NCBI RefSeq assembly: GCF_029961765.1
Contig: NZ_CP124681.1
Coordinates: 2,170,001-2,234,000, forward strand
Length of the DNA: 64,000 nucleotides
From: Nocardioides sp. QY071
Lineage (GTDB): Bacteria; Actinomycetota; Actinomycetes; Propionibacteriales; Nocardioidaceae
Direction of reading: 5' to 3'
Shown: piece after piece, positions 24,519 to 34,489 of the stretch
Layout: the number at the start of each line of letters is the position of its first letter
Numbering within the stretch: position 1 is the stretch's first letter
Notes under the pieces: generated by a model
Database searches by the model: none
What the model was told of the DNA's origin: nothing
Seen by the model: the letters and a program-made list of their open reading frames with translations, nothing else
Translations under genes and position numbers: made by a program

Positions 24519-25390
24519 TCATGCCGTCGCCGCCTGCCGGGCCCGGTGCGCCGCGATCCAGGCGCCGCCCCACTCGTCGTGGCCGAGCAGCAGGTCGGCG
24601 GCCTTGACCGCCTCGACGATCTGCGGGGTGCGGGTGTCCATGATGGCGGAGGTCAGGCCGGCCTGCATGGCCATCGGGAGGAACCCCGCCCCGAGGGCGT
24701 GCCGCGAGGGCATGCCGAAGGAGACGTTCGAGGCGCCGCAGGTCATGTTGACGCCGAACTCGTCGCGGATGCGCCGAACGGTCTCGAAGAAGGTCAGCGC
24801 GACCGTCCCGTCGGCTCCGATCGGCATGGCGAGCGGGTCGATCACGATGTCGGCCTGGGCGATGCCGTACTCCGTGGTCGCGACCTGGACGATCTTGCGG
24901 GTCAGCTCGACCCGCTTGTCGACCTCCATCGGGATCTCGTCCTCGTCGTTGGGCAGGGCGATGATCGCGGCGTCGTACTTCTTGACCAGGGGCAGGATCT
25001 GCGCCATCCGCTCGTCCTCGGCGGTGATCGAGTTGACCAGCGCGCGGCCCTGGTAGACCGCCAGCCCGGCCTCGAGCGCCTCGACGACCGAGGAGTCGAT
25101 GCAGATCGGCTTGTCGGTGAGCCTCTGCACCATCGTGATCGCCTTGGCCAGCAGGTCGGCCTCGTCGGTCAGCGGCACGCCCATGTTGACGTCGAGGACG
25201 TCGGCACCGCCCTCGACCTGCGCCTGGACGTCGCGCTCGATCGCCGAGAGGTCGCCGGCGCGCAGCTGCTCCTGGAAGATCCGGCGCCCGGTCGGGTTGA
25301 TCCGCTCACCGATCAGGCAGAACCGAGTGTCGTGCCCGATCACGACCTCCTGGGTCGCCGACCGCAGCCGGGTCTCGAGGCGGGGGGCGC

Positions 25391-25394
<4 letters not shown>
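24519..25394 (-). CDS. Methyl-corrinoid:tetrahydrofolate methyltransferase (MtgA/AcsE-like, pterin-binding)
   Basis: 291 aa TIM-barrel of the pterin-binding (DHPS-like) family. It moves the methyl from the methylated corrinoid protein to tetrahydrofolate. Motifs: FCLIGERINPTGRRIF, GGADVLDVNMG, ICIDSS, ALVNSITAE, IVIDPLAMPIG and TCGASNVSFGMP, all typical of MtgA/MtvA/AcsE proteins. It overlaps the corrinoid protein gene by 4 bp. With the corrinoid protein, the activator and the MttB-family gene it completes a quaternary-amine demethylation system. The direction towards methyl-THF is inferred from context. Confidence 0.87.
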
Positions 25395-26052
<658 letters not shown>

Positions 26053-26056
<4 letters not shown>

Positions 26057-26823
26057 GCCACGCCCTCCTTGCGCGTGCGCCGACGCAGCAGCCCGGATAG
26101 CTGCTCCGCTCGGTTGCTCAACTGTCGTCCGATCTCGTCGCGCCGCTCGGCCAGGCGCGGCGTGGGCCCCGAGATGCCGAGTGCCGCGACCACCTCGCCG
26201 CTGCTGCCCCGCACCGGCGCGGCGACGCCGGAGAGGCCGATCTCGAGCTCGTCGACGGTGCCGGCCCAGCCGCGGCGGACGACCTGGGCGAGCTCGCGGC
26301 GCAGCACCTCGCGGTCGGTGACCGTGTGCGGCGTCGCCTGGTCGAGCTCGCCGGCGGGCAGGTCGACGAGGCCGTGCGCCAGCAGCACCTTGCCGAGTGC
26401 CGAGGTGTGGGCGGGCACGTCGACGGTGGTCCAGTCGCGGGTGCCGAGAAGGTACGTCGAGTCGACCTGCGCCACCTGCACGACCCGGTCGCCGCGGCAC
26501 ACCGAGAGGTGGACGGTCTCGCCGGTGTCGGCGCCGACCCGGTCCATCGTGGACCTGGCCAGCCGCACCAGCTCCTCCCACGGGTCGTGGCGCGCGGCGT
26601 AGAGCCAGAACAGCGGACCGGCGACGTAGGACCCGGCGGCGTTGCGCTCGAGGAGCTCGGTGCGCTCGAGGGCGGCCAGCATCCGTGAGGTCGTCGACTT
26701 CGGCAGTCCGCAGGAGTCCTGCAGGTCCGCGAAGCTCAGCGGCTCGTCCGCCCGCACGACCGTGGCGACGAGCAGGGCGGCGCGGTCGACCGCCTGCGTG
26801 CCGGTGTTCGGGGGCGTGCTCAT
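26053..26823 (-). CDS. IclR family transcriptional regulator (methyltransferase operon)
   Basis: 256 aa. The N-terminal winged HTH (AVDRAALLVATVVRADEPLSFADLQDSCGLPKSTTSRML) is followed by an IclR effector domain (GETVHLSVCRGDRVVQVAQVDST, PAHTSALGKVLLA, GVAAPVRGSSGEVVAALGISGP). I chose ATG 26823 (MSTPPNTG), preceded by a plausible GGTGAG. An upstream ATG at 26886 would lie within the operator-like repeat. It heads the corrinoid operon and is divergent from the MttB-family gene, so it probably controls both. Confidence 0.85.
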
Positions 26824-26858
26824 CGGGTGCTCACCGTGGTTCCGTTCGTTCGCGAAGA

Positions 26859-26892
26859 GTTCCATGATGTGGAACTCAGATCCCATATCATG
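26859..26892. promoter_or_regulatory. Overlapping inverted repeats in the iclR / mttB-family divergent promoter
   Basis: GTTCCA-N5-TGGAAC (26859-26875) overlaps a second repeat CATGATGTGG (26863-26872) and CCATATCATG (26883-26892, 9 of 10 complementary). They lie 36 bp upstream of the iclR start and about 50 bp upstream of the methyltransferase start, a natural operator position for the adjacent IclR protein. Confidence 0.55.
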
Positions 26893-26939
26893 AGGCTAGG
26901 ATGCCGAAGGATTCCCGGTCAAGGACCCAAGGAGGCTCG

Positions 26940-28379
26940 ATGTTCCAGAACCGGATGCCGCGCTACGAGGTGCTCTCCGCCGATGCGATGGCCACGCTCG
27001 ACAAGGGCTGGCGCAGGCTGATGACCGAGATCGGCGTCGAGTTCATGGACGAACGGGCGCTCGAGCTCTTCCGCAAGGCGGGCCAGCGCGTCGAGGGCAA
27101 CACGGTCTTCCTCGACCCCGACTTCGTGCTCGCGCAGGTGGCGAAGGCGCCCGCGGAGTTCGACGTCCAGGCCCGCAACCCGGCCAACAGCATCCACATC
27201 GGCGGCGACTCGATGGCCTTCGGCGCGGTGTACGGGCCCCCGTTCGTGCGCCAGGGCGAGGTCCGCCGTGACGCGACCATGGACGACTTCCGCAGCTTCA
27301 CGAAGCTCGCCCAGTCGTTCCCCGTCCTCGACTCCGCCGGCGGCGTCATCTGCGAGCCCAACGACACCCCGCTCGACAGCCGGCACCTCGACATGACGCT
27401 CGCGCTGCAGACGCTGACCGACAAGGTCTACATGGGCAATGTCGTCTCGGGCGTCAACGCCGCCGACACCCTGGCGATGACCTCGATCCTGTTCGGCTCG
27501 CGCGAGGCGATCGAGGAGACGCCCGCGACCATCTCGCTGATCAACTGCAACTCACCGCTGCGCTGGGACGACCGCATGCTCGAGGCGCAGTTCGAGTACT
27601 CCGGCGCCGGGCAGCCCGTCGTACTGACCCCGTTCATCCTGATGGGCGCCATGTCGCCGGTGACCATCCCGGCCGCCCTGGTCCAGCAGATCGTCGAGGC
27701 GCTGTCCGGCATCGCGCTGTCCCAGCTGATCCGGCCAGGTACCCCGGTCATCTTCGGATCGTTCCTGTCGAACATCGACATGCAGTCCGGCTCGCCCACC
27801 TTCGGGACGCCGGAGTCGGGCCTCGGCCTGCTGTGCACCGGCCAGATCGCCCGGCACTTCGGGCTGCCGTTCCGCACCGGTGGCGGCCTGACCTCCTCGC
27901 AGGTGGCCGACGCGCAGGCCGGCTACGAGGCGCTGATGACGATGCTGCCGACCTTCCTGGCCGGCGCGAACTGGGTGATGCACTCCGCCGGGTGGCTCGA
28001 GGGCGGCCTGGTCGCCGGCTACGAGAAGTTCATCGTCGACATCGAGCTGCTGCAGATGATGCAGGCCGAGTTCACGCCGTTGGAGATCGACGAGGACTCG
28101 ATGGCGTTCGGCGCCCACGAGGAGGTCGGGCACGGCGGCCACTTCCTCGGCGCCATGCACACCATGGAGCGCTTCCGCACCTGCTTCTACCGCCCGTTGC
28201 TGTCGTCCTCGGAGAACTACGAGCGGTGGATGCGGGGCGGCGGCAAGGACGCCAACACCCGGGCCGAGGAGATCTACCGCAAGAAGCTCGAGGAGTACGA
28301 GGCGCCGCCGCTGGACGCGGCGATCGAGGAGGAGCTGCGGGAGTACGTCGTCCGCCGCCGGGCCGAGCTCGGTGACTGA
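26940..28379 (+). CDS. Non-pyrrolysine MttB-family methyltransferase (probable glycine betaine:corrinoid methyltransferase)
   Basis: 479 aa, length and sequence of the MttB superfamily (RYEVLSADAMATLDKGWRRLMTEIGVEF, GGHFLGAMHTMERFRTCFYRP). There is no in-frame TAG, so it lacks the pyrrolysine of true trimethylamine methyltransferase and belongs with MtgB-type enzymes that demethylate quaternary amines. The surrounding choline/betaine genes make glycine betaine the most likely substrate, giving dimethylglycine; carnitine or proline betaine cannot be excluded. The start ATG 26940 has AAGGAGG upstream; an ATG 13 codons earlier has no such site. It overlaps purU by 8 bp. Confidence 0.85.
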   Translation: MFQNRMPRYEVLSADAMATLDKGWRRLMTEIGVEFMDERALELFRKAGQRVEGNTVFLDPDFVLAQVAKAPAEFDVQARNPANSIHIGGDSMAFGAVYGPPFVRQGEVRRDATMDDFRSFTKLAQSFPVLDSAGGVICEPNDTPLDSRHLDMTLALQTLTDKVYMGNVVSGVNAADTLAMTSILFGSREAIEETPATISLINCNSPLRWDDRMLEAQFEYSGAGQPVVLTPFILMGAMSPVTIPAALVQQIVEALSGIALSQLIRPGTPVIFGSFLSNIDMQSGSPTFGTPESGLGLLCTGQIARHFGLPFRTGGGLTSSQVADAQAGYEALMTMLPTFLAGANWVMHSAGWLEGGLVAGYEKFIVDIELLQMMQAEFTPLEIDEDSMAFGAHEEVGHGGHFLGAMHTMERFRTCFYRPLLSSSENYERWMRGGGKDANTRAEEIYRKKLEEYEAPPLDAAIEEELREYVVRRRAELGD

Positions 28380-29283
28380 GCGGGTGACTGAGCGGGTGAT
28401 CGAGCGGGTGGGCGGCGTGGCCAGCGCCCCGTCCGGAGACTTCGTCCTGGTCCTCACCTGTCCCGACCGGCCGGGCGTGGTGCACGCCGTGTCCGGGTTC
28501 CTGGTGGCCCACGGCGGCAACATCATCGAGAGCCAGCAGTTCGGCGACCAGATCACGGGCACCTTCTTCATGCGGCTCGACTTCGTCGTCGACGGGGAGG
28601 AGGTGAGCGCCGAGGGGCTGCGCGCCGACTTCGCCGAGGTCGCCGAACGGTTCGCGATGACCTTCGAGCTGTGGGACGCGAAGGCGCCGTACCGCACCCT
28701 GATCATGGTCTCCAAGCACCTGCACTGCCTCAACGACCTGCTCTTCCGCCACAGCACCGGGTCGCTGCAGATCGAGATCCCCGTGGTGGTGTCCAACCAC
28801 CGCGACGCCGAGCCGCTGGCCCGGGCCCACGGCCTGGAGTTCGTGCACGTCCCGGTCACCCCCGACACCAAGGAGCAGGCCGAGGACCGGCTGCGGGAGC
28901 TGATCGCCGAGCACGACGTCGACCTGGTCGTGCTGGCCCGCTACATGCAGGTGCTCTCGGACCGGATGTGCGCCGAGCTCAGCGGACGGGCCATCAACAT
29001 CCACCACTCGTTCCTGCCGAGCTTCAAGGGCGCCAAGCCGTACCACCAGGCCTTCGACCGCGGGGTGAAGCTGGTCGGCGCGACCGCGCACTACGTCACC
29101 GCCGACCTCGACGAGGGCCCGATCATCGAGCAGGACGTCGTCCGCGTCGACCACGGCTTCAACCAGGACCAGCTGGTGACCGCGGGACGCGACGTCGAGG
29201 CGCAGGTGCTCTCTCGTGCCGTGCGCTGGCACGCCGAGTCCCGGGTCCTGCTCAACGGGCACCGCACGGTGGTCTTCCGCTGA
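28372..29283 (+). CDS. purU: Formyltetrahydrofolate deformylase PurU
   Basis: 303 aa. It hydrolyses 10-formyl-THF to formate and THF. An N-terminal ACT domain (FVLVLTCPDRPGVVHAVSGFL) is followed by a formyltransferase-fold domain with NIHHSFLPSFKGAKPYHQAF, GATAHYVTADLDEGPII and catalytic Asn/His/Asp in these motifs. In this operon it frees THF loaded by demethylation. The first codons are a near-perfect 12-bp tandem repeat (GTGACTGAGCGG at 28372 and 28384, one variant at 28396), each offering a GTG start, so the exact start is uncertain. Confidence 0.92.
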   Translation: MTERVTERVIERVGGVASAPSGDFVLVLTCPDRPGVVHAVSGFLVAHGGNIIESQQFGDQITGTFFMRLDFVVDGEEVSAEGLRADFAEVAERFAMTFELWDAKAPYRTLIMVSKHLHCLNDLLFRHSTGSLQIEIPVVVSNHRDAEPLARAHGLEFVHVPVTPDTKEQAEDRLRELIAEHDVDLVVLARYMQVLSDRMCAELSGRAINIHHSFLPSFKGAKPYHQAFDRGVKLVGATAHYVTADLDEGPIIEQDVVRVDHGFNQDQLVTAGRDVEAQVLSRAVRWHAESRVLLNGHRTVVFR

Positions 29284-29300
29284 CGCACATCGGGCATATC

Positions 29301-29317
29301 GTTGCGCCATGAGCAAC
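29301..29317. promoter_or_regulatory. GTTGC-N7-GCAAC palindrome over the iclR start codon
   Basis: GTTGC-GCCATGA-GCAAC; the ATG of the downstream iclR gene (29309) lies inside the spacer. The placement suggests autorepression by that IclR protein. Same motif as 18121 and 37621. Confidence 0.6.
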
Positions 29318-30079
29318 AGTGAGGCGGCCACGGTCCAGTCCGTCGACCGGGCGCTGACCATCCTGGAGGTACTGGCCCGGTTGGGCACGGCGGGCGTCAC
29401 CGAGATCGCGGCCGAGCTCGAGGTCCACAAGTCGACGGCCTTCCGGCTGGTCTCCACGTTGGAGGCGCACCGGCTGGTCGAGCAGGCGGGCGATCGGGGC
29501 CGCTACTCGCTCGGCGTGGGACTGCTCCGGCTCGCGGGTGCCACGACCGCCCGGCTGGACCTGGTGCAGGAGGCACGCCCGATCACCCGGCAGCTGGCGG
29601 CCGACACGGGGGAGACGGTCAACCTGACGGTGCGCGCCGAGCACGCGGCGCTCTACCTCGACCAGGTCGCGGGCTCCTCCGCACTGCAGTCCCACAACTG
29701 GGTGGGCCAGCACATCCCGCTGCACGCGACGAGCAACGGCAAGGTGCTGCTCAGCGAGCTCACGCCCGAGCAGCTGGCCGAGGCGCTCGGCTCCCTGGCC
29801 CGGTTCACACCGGCGACCATCACCAACAAGGCGCAGCTGCGCAAGGAGCTGGCGACGATCCGCGAGCAGGGCTACTCCTTGGCGATCGACGAGCTCGAGG
29901 TCGGGCTCACCGCGGTGGCCGCGCCGATCCGCAACGCCCACGGTGACGTCATCGCCTCGATCAGCGTCTCCGGTCCCACGTTCCGGCTCTCCTCGGAGCG
30001 GCTCGAGGCGGTGATCCCGCAGTGCCTGGCCGCGGCAGGGGAGATCTCCCACCGGCTGGGCTGGAGCTGGCGCGAGTGA
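29309..30079 (+). CDS. IclR family transcriptional regulator (choline/betaine genes)
   Basis: 256 aa. N-terminal winged HTH (SVDRALTILEVLARLGTAGVTEIAAELEVHKSTAFRLVSTL) and C-terminal IclR effector domain (GETVNLTVRAEHAALYLDQVAG, PLHATSNGKVLLSEL, GLTAVAAPIRNAHGDVIASISVSGP). It lies 25 bp after purU and 129 bp before betB. A palindrome GTTGC-N7-GCAAC spans its own start codon and recurs before the BCCT and FAD-GcvT genes, with a variant before betB, making this protein the best candidate regulator of those promoters (inference). The start is ATG 29309. Confidence 0.87.
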   Translation: MSNSEAATVQSVDRALTILEVLARLGTAGVTEIAAELEVHKSTAFRLVSTLEAHRLVEQAGDRGRYSLGVGLLRLAGATTARLDLVQEARPITRQLAADTGETVNLTVRAEHAALYLDQVAGSSALQSHNWVGQHIPLHATSNGKVLLSELTPEQLAEALGSLARFTPATITNKAQLRKELATIREQGYSLAIDELEVGLTAVAAPIRNAHGDVIASISVSGPTFRLSSERLEAVIPQCLAAAGEISHRLGWSWRE

Positions 30080-30112
30080 GCCCGCGCCGCTGAGCCCGGG
30101 CCGCGGGGGTCC

Positions 30113-30183
30113 TTGACGCGGGCGCGGGATCGCAGCATTCTCAGAGCGTTGCGCAACGAGAAGTGTTGTGCGTCATACGCAAC
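30113..30183 (+). promoter_or_regulatory. betB promoter with overlapping operator-like repeats
   Basis: Candidate -35 TTGACG (30113-30118), 17-bp spacer and -10 CATTCT (30136-30141). Immediately downstream lie GTTGCGCAAC (30148-30157) and TGTGC-GTCATAC-GCAAC (30167-30183), a variant of the GTTGC-N7-GCAAC motif. The larger repeat GTGTTG...CAACAC spans 30163-30185. The layout suggests repression by blocking initiation. Confidence 0.5.
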
Positions 30184-30208
30184 ACCTGTCCTGGAAGGAG
30201 GTGGCGCG

Positions 30209-31678
30209 GTGCCGGATCTCTTCGTCGACGGGGAGTGGCGCGCTCCCGCCGCCGGTGGCCGCCGGGCCATCCACTGTCCCGCGGACGGCACCCTGGTGGC
30301 CGAGGTCGACGAGGCGAGCGCCGAGGACACCCGCGACGCCATCGGCGCGGCCCACCGGGCATTCCACGCCGGTCCGTGGCCCGGTACGCCGGCCCGCGAG
30401 CGGGGCGACCTGCTGCTGCGGGTCGCCGACCTGCTCGTCCGCGACAAGGCCGAGCTGGCGCGGATGGAGTCGCTCGACACCGGCAAGCGCCTGGTCGAGT
30501 CGGAGTACGACATCGACGACATCGTCGGCGTCTTCCGCCACTACGGGCGGATCGCCGCCGAGGACGCCGGTCGCGTCGTCGACACCGGGAACCCGGACGT
30601 CGTCAGCCGGATCGTCCACGAGCCCGTCGGCGTGTGCGGCCTGATCGCGCCCTGGAACTACCCGCTGCTGCAGGTCGCCTGGAAGGTCGCGCCCTGCCTC
30701 GCCGCCGGCAACACCTTCGTGCTCAAGCCCAGCGAGCTGACCCCGCACACCGCGATCCACCTGATGCGACTGCTCACCGAGGCCGGACTGCCGGCCGGCG
30801 TCGGCAACCTGGTCCTCGGCGCCGGCCCCGACGCCGGGGCCCCGCTGGCCGAGGACCCGCGCGTCGACCTCGTGTCCTTCACCGGCGGTCTGGCCACCGG
30901 CCGGCGGCTGATGGCGGCCGCGGCCGGCACCGTGAAGAAGGTCGCGCTCGAGCTGGGCGGCAAGAACCCCAACATCGTCTTCGCCGACGCCGATCTCGCG
31001 GTCGCCCTCGACTTCGCGCTCACCGCGGTCTTCCTGCACTCCGGACAGGTGTGCTCGGCCGGTGCCCGGCTGCTCGTCGAGGCGTCCGTCCACGACTCCT
31101 TCGTCGACGCCCTGGTCGAGCGGGCCGGCCGGATCCGGCTGGGCGGCCCCTTCGACGACAAGGCCGAGACCGGGCCGCTGACCAGTGCCGCCCACCGCGA
31201 CAAGGTCGAGGCGTACGTCGCCGCCGGGCTCGCCGAGGGAGCGGTACTGCGCTGTGGTGGCCAGCGACCCGACGACCCCGAGCTGGCCGATGGGTACTAC
31301 TACCTGCCCACCGTGCTCGACGGCTGCCGCAGCGACATGTCCGTCACCCAGGACGAGTCCTTCGGCCCGGTGCTGACGGTCGAGACGTTCACCGACGAGG
31401 ACGAGGCCGTCCGGATCGCCAACGACAGCATCTACGGCCTGGCCGGCGCGGTGTGGACCCAGGACGCGGGCAAGGGCCAGCGCGTCGCGGGCCGGCTGCG
31501 GATGGGCACGGTGTGGATCAACGACTACCACCCGTACGTCCCGCAGGCCGAGTGGGGCGGCTTCAAGCAGTCCGGCACCGGGCGCGAGCTCGGGCTGGCC
31601 GGACTCGAGGAGTACCGCGAGACCAAGCACGTGTGGCACAACATCCGACCGGCCGAGCAGCGCTGGTTCGCCGGATAG
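30209..31678 (+). CDS. betB: Betaine-aldehyde dehydrogenase
   Basis: 489 aa ALDH-superfamily enzyme, oxidising betaine aldehyde to glycine betaine with NAD(P). Motifs: [36 protein letters not shown] with the general-base Glu, [11 protein letters not shown] with catalytic Cys282, and [11 protein letters not shown]. The start GTG 30209 has GGAAGGAGG upstream. It is followed after 16 bp by a choline dehydrogenase-type GMC enzyme, the usual bet pair. The specific substrate rests mainly on that pairing. Confidence 0.87.
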   Translation: MPDLFVDGEWRAPAAGGRRAIHCPADGTLVAEVDEASAEDTRDAIGAAHRAFHAGPWPGTPARERGDLLLRVADLLVRDKAELARMESLDTGKRLVESEYDIDDIVGVFRHYGRIAAEDAGRVVDTGNPDVVSRIVHEPVGVCGLIAPWNYPLLQVAWKVAPCLAAGNTFVLKPSELTPHTAIHLMRLLTEAGLPAGVGNLVLGAGPDAGAPLAEDPRVDLVSFTGGLATGRRLMAAAAGTVKKVALELGGKNPNIVFADADLAVALDFALTAVFLHSGQVCSAGARLLVEASVHDSFVDALVERAGRIRLGGPFDDKAETGPLTSAAHRDKVEAYVAAGLAEGAVLRCGGQRPDDPELADGYYYLPTVLDGCRSDMSVTQDESFGPVLTVETFTDEDEAVRIANDSIYGLAGAVWTQDAGKGQRVAGRLRMGTVWINDYHPYVPQAEWGGFKQSGTGRELGLAGLEEYRETKHVWHNIRPAEQRWFAG

Positions 31679-31694
31679 ACGGGACGGGACCGAG

Positions 31695-33419
31695 ATGGGT
31701 GCGGAGCGGTACGACTACGTGATCGTGGGCGGAGGCTCTGCGGGGTGCGCCCTGGCCAACCGGCTCTCCGCCGACCCCGGTACCAGCGTGCTGGTGCTGG
31801 AGGCCGGACGCTCCGACTACCGGATCGACCCGTTCATCCACATGCCGGCCGCGCTGCCGATCCCGATCGGCAACCGGCTCTACGACTGGCGCTACGAGAC
31901 CGACCCCGAGCCGTACATGGGCGGGCGTCGGGTCTTCCACGCCCGTGGCAAGGTCCTCGGTGGTTCGAGCAGCATCAACGGGATGATCTTCCAGCGGGGC
32001 AACCCGATGGACTACGAGCGCTGGGCGCGCGACCCGGGCATGGAGAGCTGGGACTACCTGCACTGCCTGCCCTACTTCAAGCGGATGGAGACGCGCTACC
32101 TCGTCGACGGCAGTGTGGGGGCCGACGACTGGCGCGGGGGCGACGGCCCGCTCCGGCTGGAGCAGGGCCCGGCCCGCAACCCGCTCTTCGCCGCGTTCTT
32201 CGAGGCCGCGCAGCAGGCGGGCTACCCGCTGACCGACGACGTCAACGGCTACCGCCAGGAGGGCTTCGCCCGCTTCGACCGCAACGTCTACCGCGGCCGC
32301 CGCTGGTCGGCGGCCCGCGCCTACCTGCACCCCGTCAAGGGCCGCGCGAACCTCACGGTCAAGACCTACGCCTTCGCCACCAAGGTCAACTTCGAAGGCA
32401 GGCGGGCGGTCGGCGTGGACTACTCGCAGGCCCGGCGCGCCCACACCGTGCGCGCCGGCGAGGTCATCCTGTGCGGCGGCGCGATCAACACCCCGCAGCT
32501 GCTCCAGCTCTCGGGGGTCGGCGACGAGAGCCTGCTGCGCCGGCACGGCATCCCCGTCGTGCACCACCTGCCCGGGGTGGGGGAGAACCTCCAGGACCAT
32601 CTCGAGGTCTACATCCAGTACGCCTCGAAGCAGCCGGTGTCGATCGCGCCCGGGCTGCGACTGCGCGAGCGCCCCCGGATCGGCTACCAGTGGCTCTTCC
32701 ACCGCAGCGGGCTCGGCGCGACCAACCACTTCGAGGGCGGCGGCTTCTGCCGCAGCAACGACGAGGTGGACTACCCGAACCTGATGTTCCACTTCCTGCC
32801 CATCGCGATCCGGTACGACGGCTCGGCACCCGAGAACCTCGAGAAGGGCGCGCACGGCTATCAGGTCCACATCGGCCCGATGTACGCCGACACCCGCGGC
32901 TGGGTCCGGATCCGGAGCAAGGACCCACGGGTGCACCCGAGCCTGCAGTTCAACTACCTCTCGACGCCGACCGACCGCAAGGAGTGGGTGGAGGCGGTGC
33001 GGGTGGCCCGCGACATCCTCAACCAGCCGGCCTTCGCGCCGTACAACGACGGCGAGCTGTCGCCCGGCCCGTCGGTGGAGACCGACGACGAGATCCTGGA
33101 CTGGGTCCGGGCCGACGCCGAGACGGCCCTGCACCCCTCGTGCACGGCGAAGATGGGCGTCGACGAGACCTCCGTGGTCGCCCCGACCTCGATGCGGGTG
33201 CACGGCACCGAGGGCCTGCGGGTCGTCGACGCATCGGTCTTCCCGTACGTCACCAACGGCAACATCTACGCGCCGGTGATGATGGTCGCCGAGAAGGCCG
33301 CCGACCTGATCGCGGGCAACACGCCGCTGCCGGCCCTCGACGTGCCGTACTACCGCTACCGCGACGACATGCCTCTCCATCCACCCGGCGACAGCCGCAA
33401 CCGTGAGGAGCACAGATGA
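31695..33419 (+). CDS. betA: Choline dehydrogenase (GMC oxidoreductase)
   Basis: 574 aa FAD enzyme. It oxidises choline to betaine aldehyde at the membrane or cytosol side. FAD-binding [23 protein letters not shown] signature [16 protein letters not shown], second signature [16 protein letters not shown] and C-terminal active-site region HPSCTAKMG are all present; the catalytic His/Asn region ([17 protein letters not shown]) closes the protein. It overlaps the ABC ATPase gene by 4 bp, linking choline oxidation with betaine import in one operon. Confidence 0.9.
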   Translation: MGAERYDYVIVGGGSAGCALANRLSADPGTSVLVLEAGRSDYRIDPFIHMPAALPIPIGNRLYDWRYETDPEPYMGGRRVFHARGKVLGGSSSINGMIFQRGNPMDYERWARDPGMESWDYLHCLPYFKRMETRYLVDGSVGADDWRGGDGPLRLEQGPARNPLFAAFFEAAQQAGYPLTDDVNGYRQEGFARFDRNVYRGRRWSAARAYLHPVKGRANLTVKTYAFATKVNFEGRRAVGVDYSQARRAHTVRAGEVILCGGAINTPQLLQLSGVGDESLLRRHGIPVVHHLPGVGENLQDHLEVYIQYASKQPVSIAPGLRLRERPRIGYQWLFHRSGLGATNHFEGGGFCRSNDEVDYPNLMFHFLPIAIRYDGSAPENLEKGAHGYQVHIGPMYADTRGWVRIRSKDPRVHPSLQFNYLSTPTDRKEWVEAVRVARDILNQPAFAPYNDGELSPGPSVETDDEILDWVRADAETALHPSCTAKMGVDETSVVAPTSMRVHGTEGLRVVDASVFPYVTNGNIYAPVMMVAEKAADLIAGNTPLPALDVPYYRYRDDMPLHPPGDSRNREEHR

Positions 33420-34489
33420 GCGTGGCGACCGAGAAGGACGTCGTACCGGTGACGTCCGCCGAGAGCGCGCTGGCGGTGCGCAACCTGTGGAAGATCTTCG
33501 GCCCCCGCGCCGACCGGATCATCGGTACGCCGGACGCGGAGCTCTCGCGCGCCGAGCTGAAGGCCAAGACGGGCTGCGTCGCCGGCGTGAAGGACGTGTC
33601 GTTCGAGGTGGCGCCCGGCGAGGTCTTCGTCGTGATGGGGCTCTCGGGATCGGGGAAGTCGACCCTGGTCCGCTGCCTGACCCGGTTGATCGAGCCGACC
33701 GCGGGCTCGGTGGTGATCGACGGGATCGACGTCACGACCGCCTCCGACGCCCAGCTGCGCGACCTGCGCCGCAACCGGGTCTCGATGGTCTTCCAGCACT
33801 TCGGGCTGCTGCCGCACCGCCAGGTCATCGACAACATCGCCTACGGGCTCGAGATCCGCGGCATGAAGAAGAAGGAGCGCCGGGCCAAGGCCGAGGAGGT
33901 CGTCTCGCTCGTCGGGCTCGACGGGTTCTCGCACTCCTATCCCGACCAGCTCTCCGGCGGCATGCAGCAGCGCGTCGGTCTGGCCCGCGCGCTCGCGGGC
34001 GACCCGAGCATCCTGCTGTTCGACGAGCCGTTCTCGGCGCTCGACCCGCTGATCCGCCGCGACATGCAGAACGAGGTGATCCGTCTCCACCGCGACCTGC
34101 GCAAGACGATGGTCTTCATCACCCACGACCTGCAGGAGGCGCTCAAGCTCGGCGACCGGATCCTGATCATGCGCGACGGCGAGATCGTGCAGGTCGGCGC
34201 ACCCGACGAGGTCGTGGGCGCGCCGGTCGACGACTACGTGCGCGACTTCGTCTCCGAGGTGCCCCGCTCCCACGTGCTCACCCTGAAGTGGGTGATGCGC
34301 GAGCCGCGGCCCGAGGACTCGATGGACGGACCGGTGATGTCCTGCGACACCATCGTGCGGCAGGCCGCCAAGGCAGCGCTGGCCTCCGAGCACCCGGTCC
34401 GCGTGGTCGACGGTGACCGCGTGATCGGGATCGTGGACGACGACGCGATCCTGCGGGTCGTGGTCGCGGAGGAACAGGCCGAGTCGTGA
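33416..34489 (+). CDS. proV: Glycine betaine/proline-type ABC transporter ATP-binding protein
   Basis: 357 aa. The ProV/OpuAA N-terminal extension ([13 protein letters not shown]) precedes the ATPase core with Walker [12 protein letters not shown]-loop [10 protein letters not shown], signature [15 protein letters not shown], Walker [12 protein letters not shown] and switch THDLQEAL. The C-terminal part (from about residue 285) has a partial CBS-like segment ([18 protein letters not shown]). A single shortened CBS may mean osmotic gating is reduced. Coupled by 4-bp overlaps to betA and the permease gene. Confidence 0.9.
   Translation: MSVATEKDVVPVTSAESALAVRNLWKIFGPRADRIIGTPDAELSRAELKAKTGCVAGVKDVSFEVAPGEVFVVMGLSGSGKSTLVRCLTRLIEPTAGSVVIDGIDVTTASDAQLRDLRRNRVSMVFQHFGLLPHRQVIDNIAYGLEIRGMKKKERRAKAEEVVSLVGLDGFSHSYPDQLSGGMQQRVGLARALAGDPSILLFDEPFSALDPLIRRDMQNEVIRLHRDLRKTMVFITHDLQEALKLGDRILIMRDGEIVQVGAPDEVVGAPVDDYVRDFVSEVPRSHVLTLKWVMREPRPEDSMDGPVMSCDTIVRQAAKAALASEHPVRVVDGDRVIGIVDDDAILRVVVAEEQAES

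Noticed and set aside
26940..28379. Pyrrolysine-containing trimethylamine methyltransferase
   Set aside because: The frame has no internal TAG, and no pyrrolysine biosynthesis or tRNA-Pyl gene is present; it belongs to the non-pyrrolysine MttB group.
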